In this document: piece by piece, positions 45,601 through 55,000 of the stretch | How positions within the stretch are numbered: position 1 is the stretch's first letter | Layout of the letters: every line of letters begins with the position of its first letter | From: Cryptomeria japonica | Lineage: Eukaryota > Streptophyta > Pinopsida > Cupressales > Cupressaceae | Assembly: GCF_030272615.1 (NCBI RefSeq) | Contig: NC_081412.1 | Span: 480,281,657 to 480,336,656 of the forward strand | DNA length: 55,000 nt | Reading direction: 5' to 3' | Position numbers and translations under genes: made by a program | Notes under the pieces: model-generated | What the model was told of the DNA's origin: nothing | What the model saw: only the letters and a program-made list of their open reading frames with translations | Database searches by the model: none

Positions 45601-46268
45601 AGGGCCCAGATTATAGTGCCTCTTATAGATAACCACAATAATGAGATGAGACCAAAGGATTATTAAATTCAAGAAGTGGATTTGGGAGAACAAAATAAAG
45701 AGGAAGAAAGGCATTCATTGCAGCAAGTTGTTGACACCATCTTTTGAAGAATGGATAAGGAAGATGAGACAAAAGAGGAGTTGAAAGAATGAAATATAGA
45801 ATTGAAGAAATATATTACTCAACTCCTAGGGCCAATTGGTTTACAAGCTCCTTTAATGAGCATACAAATTTCTCTCTCACAAGGAATTCTAACTTCAAGG
45901 AAAGATTCTTTTGATATAGAAGAACTCAATTAGAGACATGAGATTCAACAATTGGGTTTAATGACAATTCAACAAATCTTGGTTTATATGATGATATTTA
46001 AAATCAATTGAAGGCTCTTCATGGAATTTTATTTGGAGAAGGAAAAGAGGGTATAAGTATTGAGGATTACATCTTAATGTGGCATGATTACCTTCATGTG
46101 CTCTATATAATAAAGAATACAGATAAAATATTGTTGACTAAGAAGGGCATCTTAGTTGAAGATGCATATAATAGTACGTTTGTGGAATGGATCATGTCAA
46201 TTAAGATGGTAATTAAGGAATATAAGAAGGAAAAGTGTAGGGTAATCAATAAAATTAATGATACTAAT
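42657..46268 (+). pseudogene. Unrecognised long coding remnant, left part
   Basis: Plus-strand fragments in shifting frames: MMSQQKVNPMKYKFNSYLHP (42657); VTHGGKYYVE and LPIDVRGYVTLLSRVAHLPD (about 43030-43220); 43357-43686 (VNDFFVFELMRNLEGDFEK); about 43700-43845 (LRHPIAYPHKLVVRKHKPCF); 43961-44545, which turns into a Lys/Gln/Ser-rich tail; then a long Glu/Lys/Gln-rich stretch to 46268 including 46008-46268. The layout is a globular N-terminus and a long charged C-terminus, broken by many stops. No reverse transcriptase, integrase or transposase motif was seen. I do not recognise the family. The remnant is older than the solo LTR that splits it. Confidence 0.45.
46264..46268. repeat. Target site duplication CTAAT, left
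   Basis: CTAAT directly precedes TGTAACATCC and recurs at 47416-47420 directly after ...CCATTACA. Confidence 0.85.
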
Positions 46269-47415
46269 TGTAACATCCTAAATTGTACTCCCTTACAATT
46301 TTGTTCGTATTTAGGCCCTCACTTTGGTGTTCATGCCTTGAGACTTGATTGGGACCTGATTTTTCTCATACTATGCAATTTTGCCACCATTTTCACCTCA
46401 CACTTCATCCTGCCCTCAATTTTTGGTCTCTGATTGGGCAAGACTAGGGCGTTGTGCCATGGCCCTCCCAATTAGGACCTAATTTTGGGGCCCTTGCATT
46501 TGGTCATAAGATTTGAGCAGGAATCTAGACCCCATGTCTGCTCATATTGGAAATAAGTTATTTTTTCAATGAGAAAGTATAAAAGGAGCTCTAACCCTCT
46601 CGTTTGATCATCCAACAATTATATTAATCAATTAATTTAAGCATTCAAGCAAGTGAGCAAGCAATCGGTCTTCTTTCAAGCATTGAAGCAAAGATAAAGT
46701 CAAGATTCAAGCATTGGAGTTGACATTCATGTTCTATGTTATTGAAGACTTTATAAAACCCTATTTCCATGCGGAGGAAAACAAAACTCACAAAGAGGTA
46801 TATTATTTGTGTTGCAGTCATTATTCAACATCTCTCTCAAAAGGAGAACATTTCCATTATTCCAATTCAATCATATTTCATTTATATTTCATTATTAATT
46901 CCAATATTGGGGTTTGAACTAAGGAAAACCCTTATTCCCAACGTATTCCCTTATTCTACTATGTGTTGGAGTAGGTACAAAGCTATGATTTTTATAATTG
47001 GATTTATATATAGTGACGAATCAATCCCTCATTGGAGTGTGAAAATTATGGAGGACCAGAGTGACCACCATCTCGGTCCCGACAAATCAAAAGCTCCTTC
47101 TTGGAATAGGTTTGAATACTCTTTCAATTCTCAGATCTAGGGTCGTGGCTTGATCTAACGATCGTATCTTACTGTTCATGCATTTTTACATCAATTCCAA
47201 CACATTTACCCTAATTTCAGTATTTTCACAATTCAACTTAAAAGAGGGTAGTCCACTCAAATCTAGTAAATCCAATAGAATTATTATCCCTTATCCTTAT
47301 TTATTTGTGGCTAGATCCACTGGGTTTACCTCCCTATTTTAATGTAATGGCCCCTAAGAAAAATTAGCAACTTTCATCATTCTTGTGGTGGAAAAACTAA
47401 TTTTTTACCATTACA
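46269..47415 (+). repeat. Solo LTR with intact ends
   Basis: A 1,147-bp segment begins TGTAACATCC and ends ACCATTACA, so the terminal inverted repeat is TGTAA/TTACA. It is flanked on both sides by CTAAT. AGTATAAAAGG near 46577 is a probable TATA box. No primer site or internal region is attached, so this is a solo LTR formed by recombination between two LTRs. Its start (TGTAACATCCTAAATTGTA) resembles the LTR at 24771 (AAATTGTAACCC), suggesting a related family. It sits inside the reading frame of the unrecognised coding remnant. Confidence 0.88.
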
Positions 47416-47420
47416 CTAAT
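47416..47420. repeat. Target site duplication CTAAT, right
   Basis: Right-hand partner of 46264-46268. Confidence 0.85.
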
Positions 47421-47990
47421 ACATTGTTGTCTTAAGTCAAAGAATTCATTGAAGGATTATCATATAAACTATTAGATGATAAGTTTGAGATTAAAATTTC
47501 ATAATCCATAGAGTAAGAATTCAAGGATGAGTTGAATAAGGAATCCCCTCAAATAATTGAACAAATGATGTCCATGAAGCAACACATCAAAATAATGCAA
47601 GTTGAGCTTCCACATTTTGAGGACAAAAAGAAGAAATTGAGAACTTTTTTGAAAAATGTGGTTATCGAGTTGAAATATGCCAAGATACCAAAAGTATAAG
47701 AGATACACATCATAGTAGTTTCCATCAATCAGAATTTCCCAAAATCTATTGCTCACCTCTAAAAGAAATACACTTCTATTTTTTTGAAAGAGCACATAGA
47801 CAATAAGTTAAAGACAACTAGTTGCAAAGGGGATAACATTTTATCTAAGAACTCCAACTGACTCTGGTTATCACATGGGTTGAGTGGTAGCAAGGGAGGT
47901 TTTTTATCCATTGAGCTTCCCATTCTATAATACGTGCAATGACTTTTAGTTAGATGCAACAACAAAAATAAGAAGATTTTGCCCACGTTT
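47421..47990 (+). pseudogene. Unrecognised coding remnant, right part
   Basis: After the solo LTR the frame resumes. The last codons before it (NDTN) continue in frame as TLLS, then VKEFIEGLSYKLLDDKFEIK, ESPQIIEQMMSMKQHIKIM and VELPHFEDKKKKLRTFLKN, with a few stops. The sequence is helical and charged like the part to its left. This supports a single older gene interrupted by the LTR. Function unknown. Confidence 0.5.
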
Positions 47991-49066
47991 TGAAAGAGGA
48001 ACCTGTCAAAAATGAAACAACAATAAACTTGGAGTAAAAATAGTGGAAAAATCGGTTATTTTATTCAATATTGGATGCCCAAATACATCATTTACCTATT
48101 GTATGAGTCTTAGGGAGTCTTATATTTAGTTTTGGAGTAGTTTTATGCTACTTATTTGCAGTTTTTAATAAATTTTGACCCAAAATTTTGCCCAAAAACC
48201 CTAGTTTTGGGTTTGAAAATTGGGTGTTGTAAATTTTATAACAACCCTTCATTTTATTGAAGAAAGGTTTAGATTATTAGTGCGTAACTTATAGTGGAAT
48301 ATTTATGCATTTTGGTGTGATAATTAGTACCAAACTTGTGCAATTTGAATGAAATAAAGTTCAAGTTTCAATATTTCAGCATGTGTTAATTGTTCAAAAA
48401 AAATTTATTAAATGGAATTGTTGATTGTTTGGTGATTCAATTATGAATGATAACTTGGCTAAATAAAATATCAAAAGGTTTATTAGGAATTTTGTCCTAT
48501 ATGTGTGCATAGGTATGGCTATACAATTAGATGAATTCTAGGAATCATTGTTTAAATCTATTTCTTAGATGATTGCATCATGTTTTCATGAATTGTGTTA
48601 ATCTAATTTGTGTTATTTTAGTTTATTTAAATTTGGCCTAATTGTCACATGCGTTGAATGATCATACAATTGACATTGTTTAGTAGCTTAAATTTCTAGT
48701 TATTTCCTTTCATTTTCTAAAACCTCTTATCTTTTGCAATTTATTTCATACTTATAGATAGAGTAGATTGTTAGAGTAGGTTTGTCATTATTAATTTGTT
48801 TATGCAACTTTAAACAATAAAAGATCCCAAAAAGAGGTTATTTTAATCATTGAGAAGATAGTTGAAGAATTTTGCATAATTTTCAGCTTGAAGTGTTAAA
48901 AATCAACTACTGCCTTCAATACCATTCACATATGTTCCTACTGATCTTCCTTGCACATTTAAGACCTAGCCTTCAATAACCTTGGAGTGAGTCTTCCTCA
49001 CTTTTCAAGAGAGGATATCCATCTTTAGATCACCTTCCATTGTCTGTGATAACACTGTAATCAATA
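47991..49066. other. AT-rich stretch, right end of the 12.5-kb insert
   Basis: No open frame or repeat that I can support. It ends ...GTGATAACACTGTAATCA, then ATAAT and the resumed copia gag. Confidence 0.45.
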
Positions 49067-50456
49067 ATAACTAAATAAAATGAGCTTAAGAGCACAACTC
49101 AAGCATTGTGGCATTGATACGAAGAATGCACAATTGGTCTTCAATTTGTTAGACAAGCTTCCTTCAAATTATGCAGCTTTCATTTCTAGATTCCACACTT
49201 ACTAGTTGACTATGGGGAGTGCCTACACTACACCATCCTTTGATTTATTCAATAAGATGTTGATGCTTGAAAAAGAAAAGTTGAAAAAAATTGGTATTCT
49301 CAAGTCATCCAAGTCACATGCTTTGGTGGCTACTCATGAGATAGGATCCAACAAGAAGCGAAAGCAATCTAAGAAGAAGACAAAGCCACACAAGGATAAA
49401 TCACAATCTTCCTCTCCTCAACAAAGGGATTCTATATCCTCTCCTAAACCACAATCATCCTGTCCTCAACAAGGAGATTCTACATCGTCTCCTAAGGAGA
49501 AACCATCTAAGAAGGAGAATCCTACTTGTACACATTGCAAGAAGATGGGAAATGAAGAAAAATATTGTTATAAGGACATTGATGAATTGAAGTGTCTTAT
49601 TGAGAAGAATAGACTGGTTTGTCTTCAAGAATGTCTACTTTATCTTCTTCTTCCAAATAAACAAAATTTAGTAAGTAAAAGAGACACTTTTGGGACAAGA
49701 ATAAAGAACAAGCTCTTTGTGCTAGACAAATCATTATTAAGGGAGATGGCTTATAGATTGAGGAAATTCTCATCATATGGAATCTTTGCAGTCCATGTTC
49801 TAATCACTAAGACTTGCAACATGACATCTATTTTGATGGGAAATTATACATTTATGAATGCAATTAGGAAGGGATCTATTGATATTGGGGATGGCACCTT
49901 TAATGATGTGTTGTGTGTACCTCACTTGACAATCTCCTTTCCATATATCAAATTAATCATGGTGCAACAATGAAGCTTGTGGAGTTTAATCCCAATTTAG
50001 TTATCATTAGAGACTTGGAGAGTAGAGTGGTCCTTGCTATTGGGGTGGTGGACAATGCATCTCAGTTGTATTATTTTTTAGACTTTGATCTTATTGACGA
50101 ATTTGATTCTTTAGATGATGATCATACTTCTAGTGTGTATTTCAATCACAAAGAGAACTTTGGTTACTTGAACTTGGGTATTCTCACATGTGATCTAGTT
50201 CTTGAGCCTTGCATTTCATATCCTCCTATTTATATCACATCTACTATTTCTCTTGATGATGCTTGTGTTACTATAATTTTTTCTTCTTACAACTCAGTAC
50301 AATAGGATATACATTGTCTTGCAAATACAATTCCTTGGAATGACTACTTGATAGACACTATAAGTTTGTTTTTTGAATCCTATCTTGTAGATTTGGGAGA
50401 TACCATTGATGATATTCATCTTCTCTTTGATGGAGATGATCCTATTACAAATGTGA
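49067..50456 (+). pseudogene. Ty1/copia Gag C-terminal half and protease remnant
   Basis: Begins TK-x-NEL then RAQLKHCGIDTKNAQL, LLDKLPSNYAAFISRFHT and LTMGSAYTTPSFD (49206 onward), the second half of copia Gag. A Lys/Ser/Gln-rich region leads to the zinc knuckle CTHCKKMGNEEKYC, in which the metal-binding His is Asn. The protease/GAG-pre region follows (GSIDIGDGTFNDVLCVPHLT, then after a frameshift NLLSIYQINHG and VEFNPNLVIIRDLESRVVLA) to 50305. Recognisable but decayed sequence runs on to 50456, where a second copia LTR begins. It fits as the continuation of the fragment at 36169. Confidence 0.75.
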
Positions 50457-51515
50457 TGTTGATGGTTGTCATTAATGATTGTCATTGATGTCAACATATT
50501 GTTTTGGGATTGGTAAACTAGAAGAGGCATTCCTGGAATGTTTGGTGCTTTGGAATATGTTCCCGAAAGGTTTGGTGCTCTGGAATATGTTCCCGAAAGG
50601 TTTGGTGCTTTAGAATATGTGTTACAGTTGATATTCAACGTTGTTTGTTCATGTTGATGGTAATCCGGATTTTTCTATTTACCAGATATGGTATTGATCA
50701 ATTATATTCATAAGTATCTTGGTTCCATTCTTATTTTTGCTAAGTTGGGTAGTACTATTTTGGGTCCATTTCAATCCAGAATTAGAGAACGAGTAGCGAC
50801 ATTTGTGTACCATATGAGTCATGATTTGGGTTTGGTATTTATGTTGGTTGTAACATGTTGATCTGATCAATGAAGTGTGTTGTGGTATGGTCTACTTCTC
50901 ATTCCTTCCCACTACAAGAATGTTTAGTGGTGATCTATTTCAAATCTCTATTTGTTCAACTTAGAAGATTGAGTGGTTCGAAGATAGTATATTTAAGAAG
51001 ATGATATGATTGTGTGGACATATGGAAGATGTGAGAGACTATAAAGGATAAATATGATTGATGTTGATATGTCAAGTGTGTTGTTGTTGAGAGGCACTAG
51101 AAGTAGTTTCAACATCGTGGATTATGTTATAGTGGTGGATTCTCTTTTCTTTCTTCTTACTTCGATAGTGAGCCTTTCTGGATAGTGAACCCTTTGACGG
51201 TGAACCTTTCTGGGCAATGAGACCTCCGACAGTGAGCCTTTTTGGCATTGAGCCACCTTTTGTAAAAATCACCTTAATCAGTGTCATCTTAACTGGTGCT
51301 ATATATTCAGAACTAACATTCTCTGTGGTTTTTCCCTTCTTGGGTTTTCCACGTTATATGTGGTATTCATCATGTGATCTATTTTGTGTATGTGTTTTCA
51401 TATTATATCCACTTTAATTAATTATCTTGGTTATTATGGATATGTGAAAGAATTAAAGAAAAAGATTAAGTTGCCAACAGATTCAACCCCTTCTCCATTG
51501 CCTAGATATTTAACA
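50457..51515 (+). repeat. 5' LTR of a second Ty1/copia element
   Basis: A 1,059-bp segment starts TGTTGATGGTTGTC and ends TTTAACA (TGTT/AACA inverted ends). A tRNA primer site follows 2 nt later. It holds three 30-bp repeats of TTCCCGAAAGGTTTGGTGCT at 50531-50620 and looser repeats of GTGAGCCTTTCTGG at about 51167-51255. It interrupts the older copia at 50456. The 3' LTR is not in the window. Confidence 0.82.
50531..50620. repeat. Three 30-bp tandem repeats in the copia LTR
   Basis: Three head-to-tail 30-bp copies of TTCCCGAAAGGTTTGGTGCT plus YTGGAATATG. The first copy is slightly diverged (TTCCTGGAATG). Confidence 0.92.
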
Positions 51516-51517
51516 AT

Positions 51518-51534
51518 TGGTATTAGAGCTTTGG
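51518..51534 (+). other. Primer binding site, initiator-Met tRNA type
   Basis: TGGTATTAGAGCTTTGG matches the common TGGTATCAGAGC primer site at 11 of 12 positions (C to T). It lies 2 nt after the LTR end. Confidence 0.85.
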
Positions 51535-51575
51535 TTCCTTGGAAAAGAGCTTAACTGCTTGAGGTAGATCTTGAT

Positions 51576-53476
51576 ATGATGGAACACAAATTAACCATTC
51601 CTATCTTTGAAGGATTTGACTATGGCTTCTAGAAAATGAAGATGAGAGGCTACCTTATCTCCTTGGGCTACAACACTTGGAAAGTAGTGGAAACTAAGTA
51701 TGCACAACTAGCAAATGGTCTTGCCACTCCAGATGAAATTCAATCCTATGAAGAAAATGAAAAGGTGAGGTATGGTATCTTTAGTGCTTTATCAAAGACT
51801 GAATTAACAAAGGTTATTTCATTGAATGCTGCTCATGAGGTTTTGGAAAAGTTGAGGGATATCTATGAAGGAAATGACATAGTTAAATTATCAAAGAAGC
51901 TGACAGCTAAGCGTGGATATGAGAACTTGGAAATGGAAGAAGGAGAAGATATAACAAGCTATTTTTAGAAGGTTGTGTCCAATGTAGTAAATGAAATAAA
52001 AGGACTTGGCGGGACCTTGACAAATGAAGACATAATTGAGAAGATTTTGATGTCTCTATTGGAAAGGTATAGTGATAAGATCTCTGGTATTGAAGAAACC
52101 TATGATATAAAGAAGTTTACTAGGGAACAACTATATAGCACTTTTTCTGCATTTGAGATAAGGAAGTTTGGAAAAGACAAAGAGAAATTTGAAACTGCCT
52201 TAAAAGCCTCTAAGGAAGATCCATAAGATGAAATATTGGATGAGATGGAAGAAATCTTTGTAAGGAGATTGAAGAAAGGCATCGACAAATATAAATGCAT
52301 GTTACCTCTTAAATTCTTTAAATATGGAAAGATTGGTCATATAGCTACTAGATGTTCAGAAAAAAGGATCAAAATAAAAATTCAGGGAAAATAAAGGAAA
52401 GTTTAATAAGGAAGCTTATTGTGTTAAAGATGATGCTGGTATTTTAGATGATGAATCAGACTAGGAAGATGGTGACAGTTTGTTTTTTGGTACAAAAGGA
52501 TGTACCTAAGATTGATGTTTCTAAGGTTGTTGCTATCGCTTTATATGCTAGAAAAGATAGAAATGAATGGTTGATTAATAATGGATGCTCAAATCATATG
52601 ACTAGTGATAAGAGTAAGTTCATAAAACTTGAAAAGTATGATGGATGTTCTGTTAAGTTTGGAGATGATCAGACATCACAAATTGTAGGAATTGACTCTC
52701 TTACTTTTGATGGAAAGCATAATACTGACAATGTTTACCATGTGAAGGGTTTGCATCATAATCTCTTGAGTGTTGGGAAAATGTGCAAAAATGGTTACAA
52801 TGTTGGTTTTCAAGATGATGGTTGTGAGATCCAAATTTGTTATTGCAACAGGGAAAAAGACTAGTGGAAGCATGTATCAGTTAGAAGGAGCTACAAGACA
52901 TTGTTTGTTATCTCAGTTCAATGATAGTTGGCTCAGGAATTGGAGGATGTGTCATATTAACTTTGATAATTTGGTAAAAATCAGTTCATCAAGTGCAGTG
53001 AGAGATTTTCCAAGGCTAACCAAACTAGATAACAATATTTGCAAGGAATATTAAGAATGAAATCAAACAAGAGGAACATTTAAAGGAAAGGAACAATCAT
53101 ACAATGGATTGTTATACTTGGTGCACATATACTTATGCAGCCCTACCAAAACAAGGAGTATACAAGGTGAGAGATACTTAATGTTGCTAATTGATGATTA
53201 TTCTAGAATGTCATGTGTTGCATTTTTCAATGAGAAGTCAGAAGCATTAGAAAAATTCAAGATATTCAAGTCAAGAGTTGAAAATGAAGTTGATAGAAAG
53301 ATTAAGTGTTTGAGGTCTGACAGAGGAGAACAATTTATCTCTGATGAGTTTAACAACTGTTGTGAGAAGCATAGTATTAGAAGATAGTTATTTGCCCTGA
53401 GGACCCCACAATAGAATGGTGTTGCAAAAAGAATGAATAAAACTACACAAGAGGCAACCAGAACAATGATCAAAGG
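51576..53476 (+). pseudogene. Second Ty1/copia element: Gag, protease, integrase (broken)
   Basis: ATG 51576 starts MMEHKLTIPIFEGFDYGF, then a TAG where Trp is usual, then KMKMRGYLISLGYNTWKVVE. Gag runs to about 52340 with stops at 51966 and 52224. The zinc knuckle reads FFKYGKIGHIATRC, so two metal-binding Cys are lost. The protease reads WLINNGCSNHMT instead of the usual Asp-Ser-Gly. The GAG-pre domain (LRNWRMCHINFDNLVKISS) and integrase core (RYLMLLIDDYSRM, IKCLRSDRGEQF, NGVAKRMNKT) follow in shifted frames. In integrase the first Asp is missing (YLCS in place of DLCG) and the Glu is Lys, so it would be inactive. The reading frame is cut at 53476 by another LTR. Polymerase is not in the window. 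Confidence 0.85.
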
Positions 53477-55000
53477 TGTAGTACCCCTCCTCGATTGAAC
53501 TTATTAGACTCATATTTTACTATTTTTTACTTTCAGTGGATACATTACCATTATGTGTGATTCAAACTTATATGAGATTATTCCATGCTTTATCTAGATA
53601 TGGGATGCCTACTTTATTTACAGTATTTCAGTACTTGTGATTTGTGGTATTTTATGGATTATTGCTATGTACTGACACTTTACTTTATCTATGCAATGTG
53701 TTATTATATGTTGCGGGTCTGCGAGTGTATTGGATGAGAGGGGATGATTTTCCTTCACTTGCTCCGGTGAGACAGGGAACATCATGATTCTTCTTCATCA
53801 GTGTGCGTGTCATGTATTCTATATTTGTATATATGCATATGTGGTTCGATGATGTAGGCCATTGCAGGTACAAGTACCGGGTAGGTACGGGGTATCGTCT
53901 CCACCTGGCTTCACAGGTCTGAGCGTGCCTTATTTGTCTGATGGGAGTGGAGGAGATAGTGGTTGACCCTAATTTTACCCCAGTTACACTCTTATAAGTG
54001 CGTCAGTTGGTCGTCTTTTCTATATATTCGACCTTCGAGATTTGTTTGTTTGACTTTTTCAGTCTTTGATTGGGTCTTCTCGGTTTGCATGCCCTAGTAG
54101 ATTAGATTAATTATTTGAGTTTATGGCGTCACTTTATAGTTAGCATATTTAATTTATGAATTATAATGCTTTAAGTGATTATGAATTTAATTAATTAGGT
54201 GAAGTGATTAAATGTAGTGGCAAATTGTATTATATTAGAAATAGAATTTTATTTAAATTTAGTATAAAATAAAATCCTTTTTAGTTTTAAAAATGGAATA
54301 TTATTATTTTGAAGAAAAAAATATTTTCAACCTAAAAAAGTCTAGGATAAATATATTTTTCAAAATTATTTTTGGGGGTTCATGGGAAGAAGGTAGCAAT
54401 CTGTAGGAAGAAATTGGAGAAGTAAGGATCTGGAAGGAAGGATTGGTGTGGATATCTGATTACACGAGCTCTTCCTCAAAGATATTCTAGGAAAGCTTCC
54501 AAGGTTGGATAGCTTCTGCTTGGTTATTTATTTTTAATATTAGCTCAAATATCTTTCCTTTCTCTGTAGTTTTCTGGTGTGTATTTGCAAAAGAAAAATT
54601 TACTAGAATATGGCCGTGTCTTCCATTTTCTGGTTGAGTCTTGATTTTATATGTGGTTAAATGTTTTATTTATTTCCTTTCTATGTAATTATCTAGCTTT
54701 GATCTGGTGAAAATGTAGGAGGTTATGCTAGCAAAATTTTGTCAAGTTTACCCTCCTTTGCTTCAAACAAAAAAAAAAAATTCCTGTGTGTGTGGTTGTG
54801 TTCTTCCTGGTTGAGGAAAATCATTAGAATTTCTGGGTTAAAAGAAAAATTGGGCTTATGGAGGAAATTTTTGTAAAAGAGATGAGGTTTTTCCCTCTTT
54901 GTTTTGTCACAAAGTTTGGATGTTTTTATGAGTTTCTTTTCTAGTAATTAATTTGTGTAATTTTAGTTTTACTCTTTTTAATTTTTTTTTTATGTTGTGT
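53477..55000 (+). repeat. LTR of a further nested gypsy-type element, partial
   Basis: Starts TGTAGTACCCCTCCTCGATT inside the copia integrase frame. It contains a GC-richer core at about 53860-53965 (GGTACGGGGTAT, CTCCACCTGGCTTCACAGG, TCTGAGCGTGCC) and a TATA-like CTATATATTCG near 54020. The core matches the minus strand of 40410-40520. The LTR end and primer site are not reached before the window ends, so it exceeds 1.5 kb or is broken. No coding sequence seen. Confidence 0.6.

Noticed and set aside
46269-46433. C-terminal part of the open frame 46008-46433
   Set aside because: This part lies in the solo LTR. The real coding remnant stops at the insertion point, 46268.
1-55000. tRNA or rRNA genes
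   Set aside because: I looked for T-loop GTTCGA contexts with A-box partners and for conserved rRNA words and found none I could support by eye.

Overview
The window reads as nuclear DNA of a land plant with a large, repeat-filled genome. A gymnosperm is plausible but is only an inference from the low gene density, heavy decay and element types. I find no intact host gene. Almost everything recognisable is LTR retrotransposon, mostly broken by point mutation and often nested. The background is AT-rich. The exception is the main element, whose coding parts are clearly more GC-rich.

The centrepiece (7797 to at least 22868) is a Ty3/gypsy element of the Tat/Ogre-like group, inserted into an older minus-strand Ty1/copia integrase fragment (about 7220-7796). 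Its order is: a 791-bp 5' LTR with five AT hairpins; a primer binding site; a 2.2-kb leader; gag, protease and G-patch; reverse transcriptase; a degenerate RNase H followed by a second archaeal-type RNase H; and integrase ending at 18315. About 1.7 kb of non-coding DNA follows, then a convergent antisense gene (22868 to 20052). This gene encodes a plant-mobile-domain protein with a Q-rich linker and coiled coil, and it appears to have two exons with a 771-nt GT-AG intron. A degenerate motif, GCGTCTGTG, recurs every ~20 nt in two blocks of the sense leader and, inverted, in one block inside the antisense intron. All eight in-frame stops in the two coding regions are TAG or TGA, which fits decay of methylated CAG and CGA codons. 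I found no 3' LTR.

Right of this, 24771-29953 is a decayed element with two ~1.4-kb LTRs, only gag-like remnants and no visible polymerase. Next come a 355-bp tandem satellite (30091-30920) and an unrecognised minus-strand coding remnant (32427-34140). From about 36169 to the window end there is a nest. A copia gag is split between 36169-36534 and 49067-50456 by about 12.5 kb. That 12.5 kb holds LTR-like segments in both orientations, arrays of GGGAT stem-loops, an unrecognised plus-strand coding remnant (42657-47990), and a solo LTR with perfect CTAAT target duplications (46269-47415). A second copia element (5' LTR 50457-51515, coding 51576-53476) sits in the first, and another LTR starts at 53477 inside the second.

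Many stretches, chiefly 49-7219, 22869-24770, 30921-32426 and 47991-49066, are AT-rich with no feature I can support beyond simple or tandem repeats. Domain calls rest on motifs read by eye. No database search was possible.
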